From: Saccoglossus kowalevskii
Taxonomy: Eukaryota > Hemichordata > Enteropneusta > Harrimaniidae
NCBI RefSeq assembly: GCF_000003605.2
Contig: NW_003133844.1
Location: 51,059 to 72,091, forward strand
Length of the DNA: 21,033 bases
Direction: 5' to 3'
Within the stretch, counting starts at the first letter, position 1. Each line of letters opens with the position of its first letter. The position numbers and the translations under genes were made by a program. Below the pieces are notes generated by a model. The model was not told the DNA's origin. It did not search any database and was given only the letters and a program-made list of their open reading frames with translations. This document shows positions 10,336 to 19,220 of the stretch, in pieces.

Positions 10336-10732
10336 CAGACGTGCTTTGAACAATTTGGGTTTAAACTTTTATCAATCAATGCACTTGATCAAAAAGAAGC
10401 ATGTAAATATGACGTTTGTCATGTATTAAAGTACAAGAACGAAGGGGCTTTGACATTTTCCATGGCTTGTTTACTGACCGAGTGCACCTTAATCCCATGT
10501 GTGCGACAGAAGCAGTGCCATCATTATGCCGCACATATAATTGTTTGATGATCAAATTATCAAAATCAGCATTTAATTCCAGGACTAAATCTGTCATGTA
10601 TTGACTGATTTCATTCAATAAACATTTAGGTTATCCTTTTGACAAAATTTCCAAATAGATATTTTTCAAAACTGGCAATTTTATTTCAATCCAATTTGTT
10701 GGTGGTCCTGCTGGTTCTGAAGAATACTAGTT
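10336..10732. other. Intergenic, nothing recognised
   Basis: There are three overlapping ORFs of 62-80 codons on both strands, none with recognisable domains or a splice context that links to a gene. I treat them as chance. Confidence 0.4.
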
Positions 10733-11050
10733 TAAGGAGATTTGAGCCAAATGTTTGTCATACTTTCATCACGAGTTCATACCATTTGGAAACTGAAAAT
10801 TAAAACAATGATTGGAGTCAAGAGATGATATTTTTGAGATACAAGAGTCCCAAATGTCATGGAACATTGACATCTTAACTCTGGTTTCCATGTGGGATGA
10901 AAAAGTTGTATATTATTGATATGAATCCTCATATTGTGAAGACATTATTTAGTGAGTTTCCAGGGTGCTATTTTACCATTATGGTATATACAATGGAGGT
11001 TCTCTCCCATAATGCATTGCATATATGGGCATGCTCAGTAGAGTTAAATT
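10733..11050. repeat. Dispersed repeat, copy 2 (intergenic)
   Basis: Same orientation and word order as the copy at 4510-4770, and strongest over 10903-11030. No coding potential is seen. It gives the family's minimum extent as about 260-320 bp. Confidence 0.7.
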
Positions 11051-11899
11051 TTTAATTTGGATCAAACTGTCCTTACAAGCATGGCTGGGCAGTTTCAATC
11101 AAACTAAGTTCACACTGTTTTTATTGAAGCACATGCTTTTGTTTCCAGATTTGATTACAAATGACCATTAAACATTTGTTTTTTGAGCTATCTTGCCCAT
11201 TTGCCTAGTAATTGTTGTAGTATTATTCAAAAATTAGCATGAAAATATTTTTGCTCATCTTTCTGCATTATTTTCTTTTTTACGAGATTAAATTTCTTTT
11301 GACTGGCAGCCACTCTGGTCCTAAATATTCATTATTTGCCTGGAACGACTTCATTCACTTTGTGTTTGAGGGCAATGTGTGTAATCCACGTCAGTGTCTG
11401 TGTTGATGTCATTGTCAAATTCCATTAATTTCTGGGATATTGCCAAACCTGATCCTGTCTGCTCCTGTACACCTACTAGCTCCTAATATTTTGACTCGTG
11501 TTTACTGTAGACATGCTGGCACTATATTTATAGTCCGAGTTTCTCAAAATTATAAAAATAATTCAACTTTAATACAGTGTTATGTAATAAAAAGTTAAAA
11601 ATTACATGTAACTTTGATAAAAGGTCCACGGGTGCTTGTGTTTTTTTAAATATTTTTTTTTGTGCCAGGCAACAGTTCTTGACATTGAGTGTCACTGTTG
11701 TTTCTCTTGACTTCTTTTTTTGTATGTGCAAATTGCAAGTGCTAGTGCTGACACATAGTGCACAGGTGCTTGTGTTGGATGTCAGGATAGGGCATTGAAG
11801 ATGCACACCTGCAATCATTCATATAGCTTTACCTGGGTCTCAAGACTGTGACATAGGTGATACTCTGAAATATTGATCATTCTGCTAATGCTTTTAAAA
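11051..11899. other. Intergenic, mostly unrecognised
   Basis: AT-rich sequence with one decayed repeat core at about 11298-11320 (gactggcagccactctgg). The word GGTGCTTGTGTT occurs twice, near 11630 and 11764. Opposed ORFs of 73 and 96 codons overlap at 11528-11818 and have no recognised similarity. Confidence 0.4.
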
Positions 11900-11900
11900 A

Positions 11901-12068
11901 CTGTAAATGCACGAGTTATTCACTGAGTTTTAATTTTGCCAATTTGGCTGATAAGTAAAATTCACTTAAATATATCCTTGAGAAATAACAATGGGACTCA
12001 TTGTTTCACTAGCAAATTTATGAAGTTTAAACCCAGTGAATATGCTCATAATATCAGGCTTTACAGTA
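11901..12068. mobile_element. MITE, third and most degenerate copy of the CTGTAAAA family
   Basis: It starts ctgtaaatgcacgagttatt followed by cactgagttttaattttgcc, and ends with gtttaaacccagtgaatatg and ctttacagta. Ends and internal words match the two better copies at 14938-15146 and 16327-16555. The TA target is only visible on the right (12067-12068). Confidence 0.65.
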
Positions 12069-12717
12069 GGTTTAAAACATGTGTTGATTCACAAAAAACA
12101 GCTTCAGATTCAAATTACTACACCTCACCAGTAATTCAGAATGACGATGAATTAAACTTGGTAATGGCAGTATTCGTCCTAGATTAGATGTCGTCTATTA
12201 TCGTGAGACAATTTTAAGAATAATAGACTAGTGAATCGATCTGGAGGACTGTAGGTGGGTCTCATGTATGTGTCAGTCTGTGCATGCAGGTTCCCATGGA
12301 AATGTACTGAAGTCATGGAGACAGCCAATGAATCAGTGTCAACACAGAATTCTGTGATGTCTAAGTATTTATGTAGTGATTCACCAGGCCATTCTTGAGT
12401 GCACTGTGAAAGGGAACCTGAATGACTGGATTCCAGGTAATGTTCATCCTTTCAATTGAAACATATGAACAGAAGAAAGTACAATTGTCATCCATTGTTT
12501 GGAAAATTAGCATATTAGATTAGAAGTGTGGTATATTTATCAGCCAATCAAAGTTTATATTACTATGAAGGAGAGGACCCAAAAAAAAAATAGAAAGTTA
12601 ACCAGGCTAGGGGGCCCTTACTCCATGACGATATGGTGAGAACCCTGGTTCTTTCTCTATGACGTCATCCTTAAAATAAGGTATCTCTGGATCATTCATT
12701 GTGGTGTTGTTCTTATA
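12069..12717. other. GPN3 3' flank / probable 3' UTR
   Basis: GPN3 is read leftward, so this is its downstream side. No canonical AATAAA (TTTATT on the + strand) lies within the first several hundred bases. Variants on the - strand are GATAAA at about 12535-12540 and CATAAA near 12370, so the cleavage site is undecided. A TGACGTCA palindrome occurs at 12660-12667. No further gene is seen. Confidence 0.4.
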
Positions 12718-12897
12718 TCAAGGTATATCAGGTTCATCTACATCTTCTTCTTTGTCTTCTTCATCCCTGAACGTGTCCTTGGGTTCTAAGTCCTCCCCGT
12801 ACTGAATTGAATTATCAATGTTGTACAGAATCACATTGATGGATTCCTCATCAGATCTATCTAATGGATAAAACTTCACTAAACTGTAATCTGATAT
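12718..12897 (-). CDS. GPN3: GPN3 exon 7 (C-terminus)
   Basis: Acceptor ttcctctgcag|ATATCA; stop TGA at 12720-12718. It encodes [19 protein letters not shown], then [19 protein letters not shown], and a Glu/Asp-rich tail ending DEPDIP. Human GPN3 has the closely matching YSMVRFLPYDQSDEES and IQYGEDLE. An upstream in-frame Met (about 12915) belongs to intron sequence and is not a start. Confidence 0.95.
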   Translation of the reverse strand: MSDYSLVKFYPLDRSDEESINVILYNIDNSIQYGEDLEPKDTFRDEEDKEEDVDEPDIP

Positions 12898-15800
12898 CTG
12901 CAGAGGAAAACACATATCATCATTGATTAGGTCAGGATGGGCAGTGTGTGTGATGTACCCTTCTTTTAACCACCAGTTCCTTTTTTCATCACAAATTCAC
13001 AAAATAGTACTGTTTATAGTCTGCAGTTTCCTTCAGAAGATTGGGACAAAAATAGCCAAATTTTTTTGAGTAAAAACTGAAAATTTACAAAAATGTTGTT
13101 TGTTGGCTCCAAAAGTAGGGTTCATTCACAAAAATATTGAAGAATATAAAGAAAAAAGTGCAGAAAAATTTGGGTGAGAATGTCTAGTGGTGAAAAGGTC
13201 AAATCATGACAATTAATGATCTAATAGTATAAATGATGAGTCAATGCAGCACATATTTTACAAGTTGTGTAATTCTAAGTGTAATTATTATACATCTGTC
13301 CAGCAATTTTCAACTTTTGCAGAATTGCATTGAGTGGATGAATTCAAATTGGACCAATTAAGGCAGTTCGTTACCATAAATAACTAAAAGTTTAATAATG
13401 GAAACTAAGAAAAATGGAAACCAAGAAAATATTCATCAATAAACAACAATTATAATTTCTTGTAGGCTTGTAGGCTCGCTTCAGTGATCCAATATTGCAG
13501 GATTCGTTGCCATAAAACCTGACCACAATAATAGTTGGAGGTGTTCTGCATCAATTTGATTACAATCCAGTATTGGCTTCAATTTCTTTTTTAATTTTTT
13601 ATATATTGTTTTTTGTTATTTTTATCATAGTTGTCATCACTAAAAGCCATTTTACTTCATTTTATTATTGTCATCTACATATAACTTCAGGATTCTCATA
13701 AACTGTACAAAATAGGATTCATTGGGAGGTTTTATACAGACTGCAACTTAAATAGTGTATATTGTCAAAGATTCCAGGCGGAACACCTGTTCATGTATAC
13801 TTACCACTGTAGCAATGGCTTGGTTTAATTTCTCATATTTTTTCCCAAAATATTCAGTCTCTGCAAGCAACAAATCCGGATCCGGTTCCAAATATTTCTC
13901 TTCTACATCTTTCTTAGCTTGCCCACTCAGTAAGTCCATCTTGGACATTACATTAATGTGTGGGATTTCCAGATTGACCATCGCAGACAATGCTGATAAT
14001 ATACCTGCAAAAAAACAAAGGAAAGTTTTGTACAATATATTATTCTATCTGGCTTTGAAAACAATAAAATTTTAGCTGACTGTAAAATGCCATATGGACA
14101 GTGTTACAGTCACTTTTAAATGTCTTTCCTGGACGACCAAAGGAAATTGTGGATCACATTTACATCATATTTGAACAATTTTTTTGTTTACTTTAGTTGC
14201 AGAAGCGCTTGATGGAAATAGAATCCTGTCACTTAATGCAAATAATCACACAGCATGAAATTTTCTTCGTTGTCATTTAGGGTCATATCTCTCATTAATT
14301 TCTTACTAATTGCAAGGAAAATATGTATACCCGGTATCACAAGAATATTGCAAAGTATGCACCCAGACAGTACTGAAATGCAAGACCTCCAATACGAGTC
14401 AGTCGATATGACCATCATACTGCCTTCATTGCACTATTCTAGTAATAATCTCATAGTACAATCGAGGTGCTAAGGTACACTTGTTATGCAAGTGCAGCTA
14501 TGGTTTGTTTGTGTATGTGCAAAATGTTGTTGGCAACTTGCACCTTGTAATTCTATGAAGCAGGTGAAATTAAGTGCTGCAGCCCAGATGAGACAAGGCG
14601 GTAAATAACACAATTGCAGTATTGGTAACTGGTGTACATAATTAACACACATCTCCAAACTGACAACGTACATGCAATTCTGTTGTACATCTCGGCATCT
14701 AAAATACAGCGCTTCAGTCAGACACGGCAATCATATGACGCATATATTGTTCTATTCTCGGGGCGGAGCTACTTCACAGAACGTTCTACATTGCTAAGAC
14801 GTGCACCACTGTACCATGTATTTCTATGGACTATGCACAAGCTGCTGAGTTGAGTTGAGGAGCCAGAGAAAACAGCTGAATTTGAAAAACAGCACAAACT
14901 AAACTTTGGGGTAATCCTGAGCAACCTAATTGATATACTGTAAAAGGATTAATTATTCACCGTTTTTTTTAATTTAGCTTATTTCGCTGACTGGAAAATG
15001 CGCTAAATTAAAACCCAGTGAATATGTAAAATTTAGCATAGAACACATTATCTAAATGATAAAACCTTGAATTTAAAACCCGCTGAATATGCCTGAAATG
15101 GTAAATCAGCACAATTTAAATCCAGTGAAAATTAGTCATTTTACAGTATACTACGCATGTAGGGGTATTGTCCAATGTACCATTTCCAGAGAGTTTTCGT
15201 GTGTTTTTTTTTACCAGTGATGATTACCAGGCAATGAAAATGCCTGGATGTCACTCCCAAGAAAAGTTTGAAATATAACTTAAAGCGGGGGTGTTGTCAC
15301 CTGCACATGCGTCAGATGGGCATAGCGTGTCATTGTTTACAAACAAGCATCTACCCATGAGCCTTTGCATTTTTAATGTATGTTATCGTTGCTTGGAACT
15401 CGATTCCCGCGCGTGCGCAGGTGACCACCCTCCTGCTTTAATTGCTTGACTGGAAAAAAGCTTGCAGGATGAGCAAAATTTTGAAAGTCGGCAAAAATTG
15501 ACCTGCCAAGTCTGATAAAAAAATCCTTGTGGTAAACTGTGAGACAAGAATCCACACTTAGAAGAGTCAACTGTTATTTAATATTTATACTTAAAAGGCA
15601 CTGACTTCTTAAAAATGTGGACAATGCATTTGTACGTGAAAGGATTTCCTATGGCACCAAGACCCTGATAACTACATTTTACCCTTCAGCGCAAAATCAA
15701 TTTTTTGTTTTTTGTTCACAAAATAAAAGTTATAATTTTCACTGATTTTTCCCAAAATTTTGATCAAGACCTGTAACCAATAAGAAATTATGTCCACTTA

Positions 15801-18800
15801 GTCAAAAATGATCAAAAAAATTATAGAAAAAACATCAAAATTTTGGCCCGAAAAATTATAGCACTCAGAAGAATGTTAAAGTTGTATATGACTGGCATGA
15901 CAAGTCTCATCAGTGGTGCATTTGAACTCAAGTCACATGAGTAAAAATTCAATTAGCCGTCTGTGCAAGAACAAATCAATCATGAAACACTATGATGTGC
16001 ATACTCTACCTGAAAAAAATTTGGAAGTTTCCACTAAAAACTGTGAATCTATGAGAAAGACTCCACAAACTCTAAAGTCCCAACTCTGTAACTGGTCAAC
16101 AAGCTGCCTCATCACAGGTAGATGTGTGTATAACTCTATCTGACCTGTAAAGCACACAAAAATAATACATGAGCTTTCAGAAAATATATAATTTATGGGT
16201 TACACACCTACTAATATGGCAGGCAGAAGAAAAAAAACAGCACAAACAGACAAGTTTTGAAATCCCAAGCTGATATTGTAATGAGTAAATGCAACAGATA
16301 CAAAAAAGGAGGGTGCTGGAGTTATACTGTAAAATGGCTAATATTCACTGGGTTTTAATTTTGCTGATTTAACATTTCAGGCATATTCAGTGGATTTTAA
16401 ATTCACGGTTTTATCATTTAGATACTGTGTTCTATCAGGGAGCTGTAATGTCTCCCTGGTTCTATGTACATATTCACTGGGTTTTAGTTTAGTACATTTT
16501 TTAGTCAGCGAAATAAGCAAAATTAAAACCCAGTGAATAATTAATCCTTTTACAGTACCCAGCATTTTATAAAATTTTATAAACACTTTGTGCACTGCCA
16601 AAATTAATGATGGATATATAGAAAATCAACTTTCATTGTAAAAGTACAAAGGCGGATCAAAATAAAGGGCTTACAAGTCTCAAAATCATGTGTATTCGTC
16701 AACCAATTTTTTTCTGACCAATACATCACAGAACGTCATCATTGCTTATTAATAACCAAAGAAAGGCTTGATTGTGGAAAAAGAAAACCAGAATGTGCGA
16801 GGTTGTCGGACAAATGATTCTATTGTGTACAAAAACAGGAAGTATAAATATGCAAGAAAACAAGGAAAACCCTACCCATTTTTGGTCATTCACATGCTAA
16901 TTTATTTATAACAGTATTTCTAGAAATTTGTTTTTGTGATTTTGTTGAGATTTTAGTGCATGTCAAACAAAGATGCATAACCCTTATCACTTTATCTACC
17001 TTTGGTAAAAACTCATTTTGTCAAAATACCTGGACAATCAAAGATAATGTAGTCATCCTCCATATCACCGAGTTGTTCCTCCAACCAGTCAAAATTCTGA
17101 GCAAAATATCTATTGAAAATAAGATGACAATTCTCCTTCATATAATACACAAAACTAGTGTACAGGTTTTACTCACAGAAGTTGGACATTCAAAATGGCT
17201 GCCATGAAGTGAATAGGAACAAACTTTCACTTTTTGTTGTCTTCAAAAATAGTTTTGGTACGGTAAATTGAACTATGTTTTTTTATCAAAGTTTTCTCTT
17301 AGGATGATCCAATTCTTGATTAATTTTGTGTGATCTGTTGGATCACCTTTTGTAAATCATAAGTTGTATACAGGAATCTATTTACCTCATTTTAGAAATG
17401 AGTTTACAGCAAGTCTCAGAAGTATTGGGGCAGGCAATTTGCAAAGTCGCTAGCAAATTGGCTAACTGCTTGGGTTTTGACTGAGCAGTTGGCTTTGAAA
17501 TATCACTATCACCGACTTTGGCTTCATCACATCTGGCCACTAGAGTCAAACAGAATCAAATAAAAATAAAAATAAAAACAAAAACTTCTGAGCACAACTT
17601 TTGGAACTGATATGTACTTACTCCATACAGAACACAAGCCCACCATTAGGTCCAAATTTAAGTGATTCATCTTCCATCACATCATCAATTTGAATCAAAT
17701 CACGAATATCTAATGAAATAGAACACATCTTTGATTTGAATCACATTATGAATATCAAATAAAAAAGCAAATCATTAATTTGTATGAAATTATGAATATC
17801 CAACAAAAAGAGGCACATTAAATTTGAATTAAATCATAAATTATCTAATGAAACACAGTACATCATTGATTTGAATCAAGAGACAAATTTCTGATGAAGG
17901 AAGTGTGTATCTTTATATGAAAGTAATCAAATAGTTTACTACCGCCATACATAGTGTTGAAACACCAATAAAATGCGTTATTGAGAGAATTGGAAGCCTG
18001 TGTTAAAATTGGAACACCACTTCCCATCAGCAGAGTCGGATGTGTCGTGGAAGACACTATTATTTTAAGGTGTATAATCTGCTACAGCTTTTTGATAATC
18101 AAACATACCAAACATATGCCATATTTATGGTTTTGTTAAACAATAAAATAAAAAACAGTTGTTCTACACATATGATACATCTTCCTCTCTTTTGGTATTA
18201 TCTACAACTTCATTCTGAAATTTCTAAAAAAAAAACATTTTCCTGATATATACAGTACATGTAAATCCAATGAAATATTCTAAAAACATTTTGGTGCATA
18301 GTTTTGGTGGTAGTAAAGATATCACAATTATACTAAATGCTTACAGAATTTGGCCAAAATATACAAGAATTTAACATATTTTGCTCACCTGCGATTGGTT
18401 GGTATATAAAATTTTCAGCAGCAGGATCTAAATTAATAACATGTGTCGCTCGTTTCAACATCTCACAATGTTCTTGTAACATGTTGCAATAGGTAGACTA
18501 CAGAGTAGAGTGAAATGATATTATTGCACACAAGTATATAATAATATTAAATAAAACTGTAAAATAATGCACATGTGTTGAAGAGAATATCATTTTTATT
18601 TGAAATCCCTTAAGAATTACCATAATTTATGTGAAATGAGATCAAGATTGATTCTTGTACACTTTATCAACTGTATAAACTCAGATTTCATATTTCCATA
18701 TGTTGCATCAGTGACTCAATCACTAGATGTAGTGTGTCACCCCCCCCCCCCATACATTTTGAAAGGTTTAGTAATTGCGAATCCACAAAGTAATTTTTTT

Positions 18801-18947
18801 GTCCTGACCTTTTAATCAATTTACTGCAAATATTGCTGTTCTGTTTTTTCATTTTTAACATCAGACTTTCGTTACTATTAAAACAAGACGTGTATTTACC
18901 TTGCCACTGCCAGCCGGACCCATCACAAGCTGTGCATATCTTGGCAT
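12718..18947 (-). CDS. GPN3: GPN-loop GTPase 3, complete, seven exons (complement of join 12718..12897, 13805..14004, 16010..16144, 17030..17109, 17622..17709, 18389..18497, 18900..18947)
   Basis: GPN3 is a small GTPase that works with GPN1 in the cytoplasmic assembly and nuclear import of RNA polymerase II (family knowledge). The seven exons join in frame to 840 nt, 279 aa plus stop; human GPN3 is 284 aa. Visible motifs are P-loop GPAGSGKST at 10-18 (split between exons 1 and 2), LDPAAE at about 39-44, DIRDLI near 53-58, the defining GPN at 72-74 (KFGPNGG), switch DCPGQIE at 106-112, and G4 SKMD at 174-177. The C-terminal block is [10 protein letters not shown] and IQYGEDLE, diagnostic of GPN3 rather than GPN1 or GPN2. 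The acidic tail is shorter and ends DEPDIP. The start [10 protein letters not shown] matches the family exactly, and an in-frame TAA lies 10 codons upstream. All introns are GT-AG; the longest, intron 5, is 2005 bp. Confidence 0.96.
12898..13804 (-). other. GPN3 intron 6, nothing further recognised
   Basis: 907 bp, AT-rich, GT-AG on the - strand. I see no repeat element with clear ends and no RNA gene. Confidence 0.6.
13805..14004 (-). CDS. GPN3: GPN3 exon 6 (G4 motif)
   Basis: Acceptor tttttttgcag|GTATAT and donor ACAGTG|gtaagt, 200 nt, phase 1 in and 0 out. It encodes [20 protein letters not shown] and [20 protein letters not shown], a more variable acidic stretch, and [16 protein letters not shown] is the base-specifying G4 motif. 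Confidence 0.95.
14005..14937 (-). other. GPN3 intron 5, left part
   Basis: About 930 bp of the 2005-bp intron 5 before the first MITE. Overlapping ORFs of 61-86 codons on both strands at 14233-14853 have no recognisable similarity. The segment at about 14700-14850 is less AT-rich than the rest and may be an unrecognised repeat. Confidence 0.4.
14938..15146. mobile_element. MITE, CTGTAAAA family copy 1 (209 bp, TA target)
   Basis: The ends are TA|CTGTAAAAGGATTAATTATT and AATTAGTCATTTTACAG|TA; the terminal inverted repeats agree at most positions over about 25 bp. Inside, the word AAATTAAAACCCAGTGAATA recurs in degraded form. A TA at both borders is the target duplication expected for Tc1/mariner-like elements. 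An opposite-orientation copy lies at 16327-16555. There is no coding capacity. Confidence 0.85.
15213..15254. repeat. Imperfect hairpin beside the TTAA MITE
   Basis: CCAGGCA, loop atgaaaa, TGCCTGG, with an outer AGTGA / TCACT pair separated by a bulge. It is too short for a typical pre-miRNA and no function is clear. Confidence 0.45.
15280..15441. mobile_element. 154-bp MITE with TTAA target duplication
   Basis: TTAA at 15280-15283 is followed by AGCGGGGGTGTTGTCACCTG; the right end reads CAGGTGACCACCCTCCTGCT followed by TTAA at 15438-15441. The two ends are inverted repeats over about 30 bp with roughly three quarters identity, sharing an uninterrupted GTCACCTGC. TTAA duplication is typical of piggyBac and Kolobok families. 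The AGC end does not look like the piggyBac CCYT end, so Kolobok-like is the better guess. It lies in GPN3 intron 5 and has no ORF. Confidence 0.8.
16010..16144 (-). CDS. GPN3: GPN3 exon 5
   Basis: Acceptor gctttacag|GTCAGA and donor TCAG|gtagag, 135 nt, phase 1 at both ends. It encodes [18 protein letters not shown], then [15 protein letters not shown] and VETSKFFS. Three near-universal positions differ mildly from vertebrate GPN3 (LVDSQF to LIDSQF, ESFKFIS to ETSKFFS). Because 135 is divisible by 3, skipping would remove residues 109-153 without a frameshift. Confidence 0.95.
16327..16555. mobile_element. MITE, CTGTAAAA family copy 2 (229 bp, TA target, inverted relative to copy 1)
   Basis: Borders are TA|CTGTAAAATGGCTAATATTC and CTTTTACAG|TA. 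Its reverse complement follows copy 1 word for word: attaattattcac, ttatttcgctgact, aaacccagtgaatatgt, atctaaatgataaaacc, ctgaatatgcctgaaatg. It differs by a 30-bp insertion (see 16429-16465) and a few indels. It lies in GPN3 intron 4. Confidence 0.87.
16429..16465. mobile_element. 23-bp perfect hairpin flanked by a 7-bp direct duplication, inside MITE copy 2
   Basis: GTTCTAT at 16429-16435 is repeated at 16459-16465. Between them are CAGGGAG, loop CTGTAATGT, and CTCCCTG. MITE copy 1 has the corresponding site once and uninterrupted (ATAGAAC at 15038-15044 on the opposite strand). Copy 2 therefore gained exactly the hairpin plus one 7-bp duplication. Confidence 0.85.
17030..17109 (-). CDS. 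GPN3: GPN3 exon 4
   Basis: Acceptor ttcaatag|ATATTT and donor CCAG|gtattt, 80 nt. It encodes [16 protein letters not shown] and then [11 protein letters not shown], ending inside the G3 motif DCPG, whose glycine codon is split. A longer ORF on the opposite strand here is a shadow. Confidence 0.95.
17622..17709 (-). CDS. GPN3: GPN3 exon 3 (GPN loop)
   Basis: Acceptor ttcattag|ATATTC and donor ATGGA|gtaagt, 88 nt. It encodes [16 protein letters not shown], then [13 protein letters not shown], which includes the Gly-Pro-Asn loop that names the family. The first 25-30 nt and the acceptor are tandemly repeated in the upstream intron (see 17679-17905). Confidence 0.95.
17679..17905. repeat. 45-bp tandem repeat grown from the GPN3 exon 3 acceptor edge
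   Basis: Five units share (c)att(g/a)atttgaatcaaat, then cayratgaatat, ctaatgaaa, and end at 17709, 17755, 17799, 17844 and 17890, so the period is 44-46 bp. The first unit is the real exon 3 edge and acceptor. The other four lie in intron 2. Read on the - strand they still resemble [33 protein letters not shown], and, off phase, IYDLIQI and [10 protein letters not shown]. Units ending at 17844 and 17890 keep the AG. Confidence 0.85.
18389..18497 (-). CDS. GPN3: GPN3 exon 2
   Basis: Acceptor ctctgtag|TCTACC and donor GCAG|gtgagc, 109 nt. It begins with the Ser-Thr that completes the P-loop ([14 protein letters not shown]) and ends [16 protein letters not shown]. The phase is 0 in and 1 out. 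The LDPAAE motif is strongly conserved in all GPN GTPases. Confidence 0.95.
18740..18751. repeat. Poly(C) run, 12 bases
   Basis: An uninterrupted C run in GPN3 intron 1 (poly-G in the pre-mRNA). It is a simple-sequence tract prone to length error or polymorphism. Confidence 0.9.
18900..18947 (-). CDS. GPN3: GPN3 exon 1 (start, P-loop first half)
   Basis: ATG at 18947-18945. The 48 nt encode [16 protein letters not shown], followed by donor AAG|gtaaat. The Walker A motif is cut after its lysine. TAA at 18977-18975 is in frame upstream, so no longer N-terminus is possible without another splice. Too short to show as an ORF in its own frame. Confidence 0.96.
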
Positions 18948-18977
18948 ATTTGAAGTCTGAAAAACTTTTACAATTTA

Positions 18978-19220
18978 TCTGTGAAAAAGAAAACATAAAT
19001 TAGACAACAAACTTTTATAAAGGTGTGGCTATTTCCAGTATTAAAAAGTATTAAAAGTAGCTTTGTTTGTTAATACTAGTATAAGTGAGATAATTCAACA
19101 TTACAGTGTTTTCAGAAAAGATGCTTTACAAAATTTACTGTTTATATACATGTACATGAAACATTTACAAATTTGAAAACTGAAGTTGACCAATCAGATC
19201 AATCAACTTGACGTCATCAT
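18978..19220 (-). promoter_or_regulatory. GPN3: GPN3 5' region: CCAAT box, CRE, possible 5' UTR acceptor
   Basis: Reading leftward into the gene, there is a perfect CRE palindrome TGACGTCA (19209-19216), then an inverted CCAAT box (ccaat at 19190-19194). A polypyrimidine-AG follows (gttttctttttcacag, AG at 18979-18980), just 31 bases before the ATG. CRE plus CCAAT is a common housekeeping-promoter pair. The strong acceptor suggests instead, or in addition, a non-coding first exon further right. The two readings cannot be separated from sequence alone. Confidence 0.4.

Noticed and set aside
11528..11818. 96-codon ORF on the - strand, with an opposed 73-codon ORF
   Set aside because: No similarity recognised, both strands open, low-complexity AT-rich sequence, no splice links.
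12660..12667. TGACGTCA (CRE) palindrome
   Set aside because: It lies just downstream of the GPN3 stop codon, away from any start; an isolated 8-mer is weak evidence for regulation.
14233..14853. Cluster of ORFs of 61-86 codons on both strands inside GPN3 intron 5
   Set aside because: They overlap each other in antisense and show no domain or family signature; most likely chance in a slightly GC-richer intron segment.
15213..15254. Possible pre-miRNA hairpin
   Set aside because: The stem is only about 7 uninterrupted pairs and the whole structure 42 bases, too short for a typical pre-miRNA.
18688..18996. 102-codon ORF on the - strand over GPN3 exon 1
   Set aside because: It reads the exon in a wrong frame ([13 protein letters not shown] instead of [16 protein letters not shown]) and runs into the intron; the real frame is short and spliced.
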